A DNA stretch of 64,000 nt from Chitinophaga chungangae. Its GTDB lineage: Bacteria; Bacteroidota; Bacteroidia; Chitinophagales; Chitinophagaceae. Both the position numbers and the translations under genes were made by a program. The notes below the pieces were generated by a model. It had not been told where the DNA came from, searched no databases, and saw only the letters and a program-made list of their open reading frames with translations. Shown piece after piece: positions 35,525 to 43,832 of the stretch. The first letter of the stretch is position 1; the number at the start of each line of letters is the position of its first letter. The stretch covers positions 1,454,151 through 1,518,150 of the forward strand of contig NZ_JAGHKP010000002.1 of assembly GCF_017742215.1 (NCBI RefSeq). Direction: 5' to 3'.

Positions 35525-36616
35525 ATGGTATATAATGTAATCGGTTTAATGTCAGGCAGTTCGCTGGACGGGCTCGACATCGCGTTTGTGGAGCTGAGCG
35601 AAGTGCGCGGCCAATGGGGATATGTGATCCACGCGGCCGAATGCCTGCCTTACGGTGCCCAATGGGTGCAAGACCTGAAAACTGCCGTGGGCCTGCCCGC
35701 GCGGGAATACCAGCTGCTGCATACGGCCTACGGTCATTATATCGGCCGGGAGGTGAAGGAATTTATCCGCCGCCATCATCTCGAGCACCGGGTGCATTTC
35801 ATCGCTTCGCACGGCCATACCACCTTTCATATCCCCGAACAAAAAATGACGGCCCAGCTGGGCGACGGCGCGGCCATTGCGGCGGAAACCGGCCTGCCCG
35901 TGATCAGCGATCTCCGCTCAATGGACGTGGCGCTCGGCGGCCAGGGCGCGCCCATCGTGCCCATCGGCGAAAAGCTGTTGTTCCATGGATACGATTACTG
36001 GCTCAACCTTGGCGGCATCGCCAATCTTTCCGCGAAAACCGGCGACGTATACCATGCATTCGACGTGTGTCCCGCCAACCGTGTGCTGGACGCACTGGTC
36101 TCGGCTCTCGGCAAAAACTACGACGAGAATGGCGCACTGGCCGCAGGCGGCGTTGCAGACGCCAAATTGCTCGACGCGCTGAACGCGCAGGAATATTACG
36201 CGCAGCCATTCCCTAAATCACTTGCCAACGATTTCGGAACCGGGGTGATCCTGCCGCTGATAGGCACATATACGCTTTCCGTGCAGGGCAAACTGCGCAC
36301 CTACGTGGAACATATCGCGCAGCAAGTCGCCGCGGCGGTAAAAGCCGTGTCCGGCGAAAACACACCCGAAAAGAAATTGCTGGTAACTGGTGGCGGCGCG
36401 TTCAACCATTTCCTCATCAAAACGGTCAAATCGCAGCTGGAGCCTTTGGGCATTACGGTGGTAGTGCCCGATGAACAGACGGTCGCCTACAAGGAAGCGC
36501 TGGTAATGGCGCTGATCGGCGCATTGCGCTGGCGCCAGCAGCCAAACGCGCTCAGCTCCGTGACGGGCGCCAGCCGCGACAGCATAAACGGCGCATTGTA
36601 CCTGGGAGAAGGGTAA
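35525..36616 (+). CDS. anmK: Anhydro-N-acetylmuramic acid kinase
   Basis: A 363-residue protein starting MVYNVIGLMSGSSLDGLDIA, the family N-terminus. AnmK cleaves and phosphorylates 1,6-anhydro-MurNAc, returning cell-wall turnover products to metabolism as MurNAc-6-phosphate. Conserved segments include ASHGHTTFH, QLGDGAAIAAETGLPVISD, LNLGGIANLS and VTGGGAFN. The gene diverges from the VWA protein and converges on ade with only two bases between the stop codons, leaving no room for a separate terminator. Confidence 0.96.
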   Translation: MVYNVIGLMSGSSLDGLDIAFVELSEVRGQWGYVIHAAECLPYGAQWVQDLKTAVGLPAREYQLLHTAYGHYIGREVKEFIRRHHLEHRVHFIASHGHTTFHIPEQKMTAQLGDGAAIAAETGLPVISDLRSMDVALGGQGAPIVPIGEKLLFHGYDYWLNLGGIANLSAKTGDVYHAFDVCPANRVLDALVSALGKNYDENGALAAGGVADAKLLDALNAQEYYAQPFPKSLANDFGTGVILPLIGTYTLSVQGKLRTYVEHIAQQVAAAVKAVSGENTPEKKLLVTGGGAFNHFLIKTVKSQLEPLGITVVVPDEQTVAYKEALVMALIGALRWRQQPNALSSVTGASRDSINGALYLGEG

Positions 36617-36618
36617 GG

Positions 36619-38268
36619 TTATTCATCTTCCGGGAAAACCAGTTCCTCGAACGTAAAATCATCCCCGTTAAATAATCCTTTGTCGCTCAGTTTGAGGTGT
36701 GGGATCACCAGCAGCGCCATAAATGATAGTGTCATGAAAGGCGCGTCCAGCCTGCATCCCAGGGCCTTAGCCGCCTGGTCCATCTGGCTGTAGCGACGGG
36801 CTGTCGCATAACCGTCTTCGGCACTCATCAATCCCGCCACCGGCAGGGGCATTACTTCGCTCTGACTGTCAGACACCACGCTGATGCCGCCTTTGCAGGC
36901 GATCAGTTCGTTCACCGCTTTGCAGATGCTTTCATCGTCCGCGCCCACGGCGATAATGTTATGACTGTCGTGCGCCACCGTGGAGGCAATGGCGCCGTGT
37001 TTTAAACCGAAATGATGAATGAACCCGCAGGCTACCGGCGCATCGTTGTAACGGTTCACTACGGCTACTTTCAGCACGTCCTGCGTTACGTCGGAGGTGA
37101 GGTTGCCGTTGTGGCTGCACAGGATCGCGCTGATGCGGTTGGTGATCAGCTGCCCCTGCAGCGCTTCTATCACTTTTATTCTTGTTGTCTGTTCATGGCT
37201 CGCGATGCGGAAATCGGCGGGCGTTTTGGGGGAACATTGAAAACGGTTGATGGGAACGATGGGCACGGAAGGAATGAGCGTTTCCCCGTTTTGCGCTACC
37301 AGCGTGCCGTTGATGTATGTTTCTAAAATAGTGAAATCGGTTAGATTGTCCACGATAATAAAATCCGCCGGATCGCCCGGCTGCAGCAGGCCTACGGGCA
37401 TGCCGTAATGCCGCACGGGATTAATACAGGCGGCCTGTAAAATGTTGTACAGGTTGTAACCTTTTGCCAGCGAGCGTTTCACCAGTACGTTGATGTGCCC
37501 TTCCTCGAGATTGTCCGGGTGTTTGTCGTCGCTGCAGAACATCACCATTTGCGGATGCGAATCGATCAGGGAGGAAAGCGCCTGGAAGTTCCGCGCCGCG
37601 CTGCCTTCCCTGATGAGGATGTGCATGCCGTACTGCAATTTGTCCAGCGCTTCTTCCAGCGTAAAACATTCATGATCGGTGCTGATGCCGGCGGCGATGT
37701 AACGGCCTGCATCTTTTCCGCGCAGGCCCGGGGCATGACCGTCCACCGGTTTCCCGTATCGTTTGGCCGCGGCGATCTTCGCCATTACTTCAGGGTCTTG
37801 GTGCAGCACGCCGGGATAGTTCATCATTTCGGAGAGATAATACACGTCCGGCCGTTGCAACAGCTGGTCAACGGCAGCGGCGGCTATACTTGCCCCGGCC
37901 GTTTCGAAAATAGTAGCGGGCACGCAGGACGGCGCGCCGAAGCAGAATTTGAACGGTACCTTCCCGCCGTTGTCCAGCATAAACTGCACGCCTTCCACGC
38001 CGCATACATTGGCGATCTCGTGCGGGTCAGACACGGTGCCGGTAGTGCCATGCACCACGGCCATCCTTGCGAACTCGGAAGGCACCAGCATGGCGCTTTC
38101 GATATGCACATGCGCGTCTATAAAACCTGGAAGGATGAAGCGCCGCGGCACGTCAGCCGTGGCGGGCGTGATGCTCTCGATCTTTCCGCCTGCGACGGAA
38201 ACAACAGCGGGATAGGTTCTTCTGCCGGGAATGTCTACCACATGGCCGGCCAGCTGTATCTGGTTCAT
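36619..38268 (-). CDS. ade: Adenine deaminase
   Basis: A 549-residue amidohydrolase-superfamily protein of the usual Ade length. It deaminates adenine to hypoxanthine in purine salvage. The metal-binding HxH motif is in GFIDAHVHIESAM; further signatures are HGTTGTVSDPHEIANVCG, CSDDKHPDNL and the C-terminal domain STVAHDSHNIIAVGADD. All are intact. The gene is convergent with anmK. Upstream, TAGGTTTT (near 38301-38309 on the minus strand) is a weak -7 candidate. Confidence 0.97.
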   Translation of the reverse strand: MNQIQLAGHVVDIPGRRTYPAVVSVAGGKIESITPATADVPRRFILPGFIDAHVHIESAMLVPSEFARMAVVHGTTGTVSDPHEIANVCGVEGVQFMLDNGGKVPFKFCFGAPSCVPATIFETAGASIAAAAVDQLLQRPDVYYLSEMMNYPGVLHQDPEVMAKIAAAKRYGKPVDGHAPGLRGKDAGRYIAAGISTDHECFTLEEALDKLQYGMHILIREGSAARNFQALSSLIDSHPQMVMFCSDDKHPDNLEEGHINVLVKRSLAKGYNLYNILQAACINPVRHYGMPVGLLQPGDPADFIIVDNLTDFTILETYINGTLVAQNGETLIPSVPIVPINRFQCSPKTPADFRIASHEQTTRIKVIEALQGQLITNRISAILCSHNGNLTSDVTQDVLKVAVVNRYNDAPVACGFIHHFGLKHGAIASTVAHDSHNIIAVGADDESICKAVNELIACKGGISVVSDSQSEVMPLPVAGLMSAEDGYATARRYSQMDQAAKALGCRLDAPFMTLSFMALLVIPHLKLSDKGLFNGDDFTFEELVFPEDE

Positions 38269-38311
38269 GGGCGTAAAACTCGTGAAAAACCGTTAAAGAA
38301 AACCTAATTCA

Positions 38312-38342
38312 TTTTGCCAGTTCTGTCAAAGGAATACATTTG
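38312..38342 (+). promoter_or_regulatory. Promoter of the LolA-like gene
   Basis: TTTTG (38312-38316), 18 bases, then TACATTTG (38335-38342). It is a full consensus match with a predicted leader of about 30 bases. Confidence 0.75.
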
Positions 38343-38376
38343 TACCTGATCCGATCTATCAATTAAACTGATCTTT

Positions 38377-39084
38377 ATGAAAAATCTCCTGATGTTAACC
38401 CTCGCCATAACCCTTACGGGCGCCGCGGTTAACACGCAAGCACAGACAGTGGACGAAATCGTCGGCAAACACATTGAAGCGATGGGCGGCAAAGAAAAAC
38501 TCGCCAACCTCAAAGCAACCACCACCGAAGGAACGATGGAAGCGCAGGGCATGGAGCTTCCCTTCAAAGCTACGATCATCAATAAACGCGGTATGCGCAT
38601 CGAGTTTGAAGTGAACGGCACCCAAAACATCCAGGTGGCCACCACCACCGGCGGCTGGAACCTGCTGGGCATCCAGCAACAGACCGAGCCTACCGACGTT
38701 TCCGCAGACGATCTGAAAGATCTCGCCCCGGAGATCGACATCGAAGGCGAACTGGTGAACGCAAAAGAAAAAGGCAATACGCTTGAACTGATAGGCAAAG
38801 AATCCGAAGACAGTGCGGAAGTATACAAGATCAAACTCACCCGGAAAGACGGCAACGTGGCCAATTATTTCCTGGATACCAAAAGTTATCTGATCGCCAA
38901 AAGAACCGTGAATGTTGGCGGGCAGGAAATCGTGAACGTGCTGGGCGACTATAAAAAAGCGGACGACGGCTACACTTTTGCATCCGTGGTGGAAACGCTG
39001 CCCGCGGGCGTGAAGCTGAAGATCGCGAAAGTGACCTACAATCCCCCGGTGGATGAAAAGATCTTCGAGAAACCCGTGAAATAA
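38377..39084 (+). CDS. LolA-like outer-membrane lipoprotein-sorting protein
   Basis: A 235-residue exported protein with a signal peptide (MKNLLMLTLAITLTGAAVNTQAQ). The start of the mature part, TVDEIVGKHIEAMGGKEKL, and the later beta-rich segments (MEAQGMELPFKATIINKRG; VYKIKLTRKDGNVANYFLD) match the LolA-like fold seen in Bacteroidota proteins often annotated as outer-membrane lipoprotein-sorting proteins. Whether it carries lipoproteins or another lipid is not clear. It stands alone with its own promoter and terminator. Confidence 0.85.
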   Translation: MKNLLMLTLAITLTGAAVNTQAQTVDEIVGKHIEAMGGKEKLANLKATTTEGTMEAQGMELPFKATIINKRGMRIEFEVNGTQNIQVATTTGGWNLLGIQQQTEPTDVSADDLKDLAPEIDIEGELVNAKEKGNTLELIGKESEDSAEVYKIKLTRKDGNVANYFLDTKSYLIAKRTVNVGGQEIVNVLGDYKKADDGYTFASVVETLPAGVKLKIAKVTYNPPVDEKIFEKPVK

Positions 39085-39104
39085 ACACCGGCAAACGATA
39101 AAAG

Positions 39105-39138
39105 AAAAGAGGCTGTTCCTTGCGGAGCGGCCTCTTTT
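39105..39138. terminator. Terminator between the LolA-like gene and the WYL regulator
   Basis: AAAAGAGGCTGTTCC (39105-39119) pairs with GGAGCGGCCTCTTTT (39124-39138) around TTGC, with G-U pairs, then TTTATTT. The GTTCC-TTGC-GGA core is close to the one at 14380-14409. Confidence 0.85.
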
Positions 39139-39139
39139 T

Positions 39140-40144
39140 TTATTTGTATTTTTTGGCCATTTCCTTCGCTTCATCACGGATGCGCTCCGCCAGGTGCTGC
39201 GGCTGCAGCACGGTTACGCGGCTGCCGTTGCTGAGCAGCAGCATCACCAGTTCGTGGTTCACTACAATGTTCAGCCTGATGCGGCATTCGTTCTCATCGT
39301 CTACCAATACCTGCTGCGAAGGGTGCAGGGGCTGCGTTTTCACGTATTTGCCCTGGTGCGGCGTGTAGGAAAGAATGATCTCTTCCGGTTCGCCTTCCGA
39401 AACCGTGATGCCGATGGCGTGCTGGAAATAACTGGCGTCGTCGAAATTTTTTTCGTCAAAATGTTTGTCCGTAGGCCAGAGGTTCACCACGCGGTCGAGC
39501 GCAAAGGTAAGCAGGGTGCCGCCTTTGGCTTTCTGGCTTTTGCCGATGAGATAAAAGCGGTGATTGTATTCGCGGAGATGGTAAGGTTCCACCCAATGTT
39601 CTTTCGGCTCGCTGCGGTCGAAGCTCTGGTACGCGATGCGGATCACTTCGAAGTTCTTGATGGCGTCCACGATCTCGGGGATCAGTTCGGCGCCTTTGTA
39701 CTGGCTGCCCCGGCTGAATTTGATGAGGCCGCGGTTTTCCAGTTCCTGGCGGTTCATTTTGAGGCTGGCGGCGATCTTGAGGATGGCGTCTTCAAACCGC
39801 TGGATCACCGGCAGGCTGCGGAACTGCTCTAATATGCCGATGGCCACTTCCAGCCCCTGGAGGTCCGCTTCGTCGATGGGACTGTTGCTGATGGAGAAGT
39901 TTTCGTCGGAATAATAGTAGGCGCGTTTGCTGCGGTCGTATATAATAGGCGCGAAATAATTCAGCTCCGCGTCGTTGCGCATGTCTTCAATATCTTTCTG
40001 GATCGTGCGCACGGCGATGGACTTGTCCATTTTGTCAGACACGAAGGTCACCAGGTCTTCCAGCGTGGGTTTGGGCAGGCGTTTATTGCGAAAACGCTCG
40101 TCCAGCCAGCGGTAACGGGAAAGCGCGTCTTTATTTTTAGGCAT
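39140..40144 (-). CDS. WYL-domain transcriptional regulator
   Basis: A 334-residue protein. Residues about 1-75 form a winged helix-turn-helix (TLEDLVTFVSDKMDKSIAVR and TIQKDIEDMRND). Residues about 160-230 are the WYL ligand-sensing domain (VIRIAYQSFDRSEPKEHWVE, HLREYNHRFYLIGKSQ), and the C-terminal part is the WCX extension (NHELVMLLLSNGSRVTVLQP). WYL proteins sense nucleic-acid or nucleotide ligands and control stress or defence genes. It diverges from the unknown gene at 40241, which is therefore a candidate target. Confidence 0.93.
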   Translation of the reverse strand: MPKNKDALSRYRWLDERFRNKRLPKPTLEDLVTFVSDKMDKSIAVRTIQKDIEDMRNDAELNYFAPIIYDRSKRAYYYSDENFSISNSPIDEADLQGLEVAIGILEQFRSLPVIQRFEDAILKIAASLKMNRQELENRGLIKFSRGSQYKGAELIPEIVDAIKNFEVIRIAYQSFDRSEPKEHWVEPYHLREYNHRFYLIGKSQKAKGGTLLTFALDRVVNLWPTDKHFDEKNFDDASYFQHAIGITVSEGEPEEIILSYTPHQGKYVKTQPLHPSQQVLVDDENECRIRLNIVVNHELVMLLLSNGSRVTVLQPQHLAERIRDEAKEMAKKYK

Positions 40145-40211
40145 GCTGATCTTTTTTCAGGCCCTAAAATAAAACAATTTTGCTACGCATATCCCCTGCG
40201 TAAAGCCCCTA

Positions 40212-40219
40212 TACTTTTG
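40212..40219 (+). promoter_or_regulatory. -7 element upstream of the unknown gene at 40241
   Basis: TACTTTTG is a perfect TAnnTTTG match 21 bases before the ATG. No TTG at the usual distance; the nearest TTTTG is 29 bases upstream. Confidence 0.4.
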
Positions 40220-40240
40220 TATCGTTATCAATTCAGCAAT

Positions 40241-40831
40241 ATGAAAAAGGTATCCGTACAAACAACAGACTACAGGGAAGCAACCGCTATCAAAGTGGGC
40301 CAGATCATACTGGACGATTCGCATTACCTCACCTGCTGGGGTTATTTGGAAACGGCGGAAGGCTGGCGCAAATGCGATTTTGTGACGAATTACGACGTGC
40401 TGAACACCATGCTGCGCGCCGCGGAAGATAAAAGCGAAGCCGTGCAGATGGCCATTGTGCAGAAGCTGGAAACGATGGAGCAGATCCCCGAAATGATCGA
40501 TTTCGAAGCGCAGCTGGGTGAGCCCGTGCTGTTCGACAATCTCAGCTTCCAGCTGGCCCGCCCGCAGTTCGAGCCCGGTACGGAATGGATGGAATATTCC
40601 GGCGACAACTGTTTTTATATCCGCAAAGCGGAGCCCATCACACAGGCGGAAGCCAACGCCCGCGGCGTAGCCCAGTGCATGAGCGCGCTGGCAGGTCATT
40701 ATGCGCTGTACATGGGTTACCTCGAACTGGAATTCGACGAAAACACGGCAAGGCTGAAAGCCGAGCTGGAAGACGATATGAAATATACGCTGGCCTATTA
40801 CGCCTGGCAGCAATCCGTAAAAAAAGATTAG
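40241..40831 (+). CDS. Hypothetical protein (196 aa) divergent from the WYL regulator
   Basis: I do not recognise this family. The start MKKVSVQTTDYREATAIKVG is chosen over an in-frame ATG eight codons upstream because it fits the promoter element better. The protein is soluble and acidic, without a signal peptide or membrane helix. It has mixed strand and helix character (LTCWGYLETAEGWRKCDFV near residue 30; the C-terminal helix ARLKAELEDDMKYTLAYYAW). Its position opposite a WYL regulator suggests shared control, which is inference only. Confidence 0.8.
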   Translation: MKKVSVQTTDYREATAIKVGQIILDDSHYLTCWGYLETAEGWRKCDFVTNYDVLNTMLRAAEDKSEAVQMAIVQKLETMEQIPEMIDFEAQLGEPVLFDNLSFQLARPQFEPGTEWMEYSGDNCFYIRKAEPITQAEANARGVAQCMSALAGHYALYMGYLELEFDENTARLKAELEDDMKYTLAYYAWQQSVKKD

Positions 40832-40833
40832 CC

Positions 40834-40968
40834 CTTCAACGTTTGTTTACCTCAAAAAATCATTCATCTGTCCATGTTAACCCTTCAAAAACATCCTTTG
40901 AACCCATGTTAACCATTCAAAACGTCCATTTGTCCCTTGTTACCCTTTGAAACACCGCCCGATCCCCA
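40834..40968 (+). repeat. Four degenerate 31-32-base tandem repeats
   Basis: Copies start at 40843, 40874, 40906 and 40937. Each reads roughly TTGTTAACCCTTCAAAACNTCC, and the spacing is 31, 32 and 31 bases. The copies differ by substitutions and small gaps, so this is an old or selected array. It lies between two genes and is not part of any ORF. Repeats of this kind can be binding sites or a decayed minisatellite. Confidence 0.7.
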
Positions 40969-41047
40969 CTGCTGCCCCCGGGGAAAAGACGGCCACATCC
41001 GGGCTTTTTGTTAACCCCGCCCGTCCATTGTTGTATGAACAGGGCTC

Positions 41048-41071
41048 CGGCAGGCAATTTTGTGCCTGCCG
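41048..41071. other. Perfect nine-base inverted repeat without T tract
   Basis: CGGCAGGCA (41048-41056) pairs with TGCCTGCCG (41063-41071) around ATTTTG. No T run follows on either strand, so it is not an ordinary terminator. It could be an operator or mRNA-processing hairpin. The remaining bases of 40832-41195 show no ORF. Confidence 0.45.
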
Positions 41072-41157
41072 CCCCTGGAATACAAGCCCGATCTTCCTCC
41101 CGCATTAAAAAACTGTAAAAAAAATCCGTAAAGTCTATAAAAATTGTAGGAAATCAG

Positions 41158-41165
41158 TATTTTTG
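41158..41165 (+). promoter_or_regulatory. -7 element of the 1-Cys peroxiredoxin gene
   Basis: TATTTTTG matches TAnnTTTG exactly, 30 bases before the ATG at 41196. The -33 region is AT-rich without a clear TTG. Confidence 0.45.
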
Positions 41166-41195
41166 GTTCCATCTTCATCAAAACAAGAACTGACC

Positions 41196-41831
41196 ATGAG
41201 TTTAAGATTAGGCGATACAGCCCCCAACTTCAAGGCAAATACAACAGCAGGCGAAATAGATTTCTATGAATACCTCGGCGACAGCTGGGGCGTTTTATTT
41301 TCTCATCCTGCAGACTTTACCCCCGTTTGTACCACAGAGCTGGGCAAAACCGCCCTTCTGAACGGCGAATTTGCCAAACGTAACGTAAAAGTACTGGCTT
41401 TGAGCGTTGATCCCCTGGATAAACACAAAAGCTGGATCGGCGATATCAATGAAACGCAGGGCTGTGATGTGACTTTTCCCATCATTGCCGACGAAGATAA
41501 AACGGTGGCGAACCTCTACGGCATGATCCACCCGAACGCTTCCGAAACTTTCACCGTGCGCTCGCTGTTCGTGATCGGCCCGGATAAAAAAGTGAAGCTG
41601 ACCATCACATATCCCGCTTCCACCGGCCGCAACTTCCACGAAGTGCTGCGTGTGATCGATTCCCTGCAGCTGACCGCCAACTACAGCGTGGCTACGCCCG
41701 CAGACTGGAAAGACGGCGAAGACGTGATCGTGACCGGGGCAGTGAAAACGGAAGATATTCCGGCCAAGTTCCCGAAAGGTCATAAGATCATCAAACCTTA
41801 CCTGAGAACAACGCCGCAACCGAATAAATAA
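41196..41831 (+). CDS. 1-Cys peroxiredoxin (Prx6 family)
   Basis: A 211-residue peroxiredoxin starting MSLRLGDTAPNFKANTTAGE; an upstream ATG 11 codons earlier is open but adds a non-conserved leader. The peroxidatic cysteine is in HPADFTPVCTTELG. Typical Prx6 features are the long C-terminal dimerisation extension (VATPADWKDGEDVIV) and SLFVIGPDKKVKLTITYP. It reduces peroxides in the cytoplasm. This is the second peroxiredoxin in the window, unrelated in subfamily to the BCP-type one at 12737. Confidence 0.95.
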   Translation: MSLRLGDTAPNFKANTTAGEIDFYEYLGDSWGVLFSHPADFTPVCTTELGKTALLNGEFAKRNVKVLALSVDPLDKHKSWIGDINETQGCDVTFPIIADEDKTVANLYGMIHPNASETFTVRSLFVIGPDKKVKLTITYPASTGRNFHEVLRVIDSLQLTANYSVATPADWKDGEDVIVTGAVKTEDIPAKFPKGHKIIKPYLRTTPQPNK

Positions 41832-42000
41832 ATGGCTGCCTTATCTTTGCGATGAAAACAATCATTCCGGGATAATCAGCATCAAAACACCTTCCACCAG
41901 CCGAAGGGAAGATATTAAAGAAGGGAAATACCGGCATCCGCTGGCTGCATGGATTTTACTTCTGATCGTTTTTTTTAATGGTTGGTTTTTGATTTTACGA

Positions 42001-42025
42001 AACGGGGATTTTTCCCCGTTTTTTT
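42001..42025 (+). terminator. Hairpin with T run downstream of the peroxiredoxin
   Basis: AACGGGGA (42001-42008) pairs with TCCCCGTT (42013-42020), followed by TTTTT. It lies about 170 bases after the peroxiredoxin stop, with no ORF in between. Confidence 0.75.
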
Positions 42026-42075
42026 GTGCCTGTACCTCTCGTATAAATAATTGGTTATCAATTCCGGTAAATAAA

Positions 42076-42100
42076 AAGGGCCGCCTTTCGGGCAGCCCTT
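42076..42100 (-). terminator. Terminator after the S41 peptidase
   Basis: AAGGGC-CGCC (42076-42085) pairs with GGC-A-GCCCTT (42091-42100), with one mismatch. On the minus strand it is followed by TTTATTT. Confidence 0.65.
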
Positions 42101-42122
42101 CGGTATTTTTAGCCGGAAGTGG

Positions 42123-43709
42123 TTATTCTCCTTTCAGTCTTCTCCTGTGTTCGATCATACCATTGAAGCCGGCGCCGGGCACGGGTTCCATTTTCAGGTC
42201 GGAAGCGTTTACCACCGTACCGTTGGCCGTGGCGATGCGGGCGTTGGAAAGCCTGCCGCCGATAGAGCCGGTATTGATATAGTTGATGGCCTTGGCGAGG
42301 GAACTTTCCTGCGGGTCGCCGAAATCGCGGGTAACAAGGTCCTGTTCGGTCATATCGGGCGTCATGCCGGCGTAGTAGCTTCCCTGGTTCAGCGCGTTGG
42401 TGCTGGTGAACTGCGCCATGTACACGGTGAATTTGTCGATGCCGATGCCGAAGAAACCCACCGGTTTGCCGTAGGAGGTGCTGCCGACGGTTTTTACGTC
42501 GATCGTGCCGGGGTATGCCAGCAGGCTGTTGATGGTAAGCTCGCTGGCGGAAGCGGTGGAGCCCGTCATGATGAACACCACTTTTTTCACATTATCCAGC
42601 GCGCCTTTTTTGTCGAAATAAAATACGTTGCCGGAAATGGTGAAGTCCACATCCGCGTAAGTAAGCGGCTTGCCGGTGGAGCTGGTGCGCTGTTTGTAAT
42701 TGGCGTCCAGCAGGGGCAGCGATTTCAGGATGGTGGCTTTGCCCTGCTGCATCAGGTCGTTGAACTGTTCCTTGTACATCACTTTGCCGTGGAGAGAGTG
42801 GGGAACGATGAGGTTGGCGAGGTGCTCGAAAGTTTCCACGTACCCGCCGCCATTGTAACGGAGGTCTACCACCAGGTTGTTCACGCCGGCGTTGGCAAAT
42901 TCGTCGAAAGCATTATCCAGGGATTCTTCTACCACGTCGAGGCGGGAGAAACGCATGAGGTTGAGGTAACCGATCTTGTTGGAACCGCTGCCCTGGATCA
43001 CTTTGTAAGCCACTAGCGGATCGTTTTTATAGGCGGTTTTGGTAAGATTGGCGGTGGCTTTGGTGCCGTTGGTTTTGGTAAATTCCAGGCTAAGCGTGGC
43101 GGCATTGGCGAGGGCGCTGAGCGAGCCGGCATCCGTGGGAGGGGCGCCGCCATTCACTTTGGTGATCTCGCAACCGCGGGTGAGGCCGGCGGCGGCGGCG
43201 GGAGAACCTTTTTCCACGTAGGCTACGAACACGTATCTTTTACCCGGCACCGGGTCGTTGGCGAAAGTAACGGGGATGGCGAGGAAGCCCATGTCGTTGC
43301 CATCTCCTTCCAGGTCCACCGCGCCTTTGATGCCCCTTGCGAGGTTACCGCTTTCCACGAAGGAAAATTTGGAGCGGGAAGGGTTGGGAATGTAATATTC
43401 GAAAGGCTTCTGGGTGGCCGGGTTCGTTTTCAGCTGGCTGATCTTGTACATTTCTTCTTTCAGGCTGGAAAGATCGTCTGAGCCCGCGTAACCCCTGGGA
43501 TTAAAGGTATTGTAATCGGGAATGGCATCGTACCAGAGATAGGTTTCTTTGGCAAAAAGGTAGAGCGTGTCGAGGCTTAACTGCAACCGGGTGCCGTCGG
43601 CAGGCGTAGTTGGCGGCGGCGGGTCAGGCTCCGTTTTTGAACTTTTTTTACAGGCGGCGAAAGCGGCGGCGCACAGAAAAACTGTGCAGATGATCCGGAG
43701 CTTAATCAT
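42123..43709 (-). CDS. S41 family peptidase, lipoprotein
   Basis: A 528-residue protein with a lipoprotein signal (MIKLRIICTVFLCAAAFAAC, Cys 20) and a Pro/Thr linker. Residues about 160-215 form a PDZ domain (VEKGSPAAAAGLTRGCEITK). The tail-specific protease core includes KIGYLNLMRFSR, LVVDLRYNGGGYVETFEHL and the catalytic serine in FIMTGSTASASELTIN, followed by the lysine in VGSTSYGKPVG. It is predicted to be membrane-attached and to cut exported proteins in the periplasm or at the cell surface. Typical Bacteroidota S41 lipoproteins have this size. Confidence 0.94.
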   Translation of the reverse strand: MIKLRIICTVFLCAAAFAACKKSSKTEPDPPPPTTPADGTRLQLSLDTLYLFAKETYLWYDAIPDYNTFNPRGYAGSDDLSSLKEEMYKISQLKTNPATQKPFEYYIPNPSRSKFSFVESGNLARGIKGAVDLEGDGNDMGFLAIPVTFANDPVPGKRYVFVAYVEKGSPAAAAGLTRGCEITKVNGGAPPTDAGSLSALANAATLSLEFTKTNGTKATANLTKTAYKNDPLVAYKVIQGSGSNKIGYLNLMRFSRLDVVEESLDNAFDEFANAGVNNLVVDLRYNGGGYVETFEHLANLIVPHSLHGKVMYKEQFNDLMQQGKATILKSLPLLDANYKQRTSSTGKPLTYADVDFTISGNVFYFDKKGALDNVKKVVFIMTGSTASASELTINSLLAYPGTIDVKTVGSTSYGKPVGFFGIGIDKFTVYMAQFTSTNALNQGSYYAGMTPDMTEQDLVTRDFGDPQESSLAKAINYINTGSIGGRLSNARIATANGTVVNASDLKMEPVPGAGFNGMIEHRRRLKGE

Positions 43710-43832
43710 AAATTGAAGCGATTTATATGAAAATTACGTCAATTCCGTGAAATCCCGCGCCGGTAACCGGCCAATGCTGTTATCCACCGGTTAAACGCTG
43801 AAATTTAACATACTAACGACGAAAACGGGCAA

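Noticed and set aside
40834..40968. CRISPR array
   Set aside because: The repeats are contiguous with a 31-32-base period and have no unique spacers; no cas genes are present.
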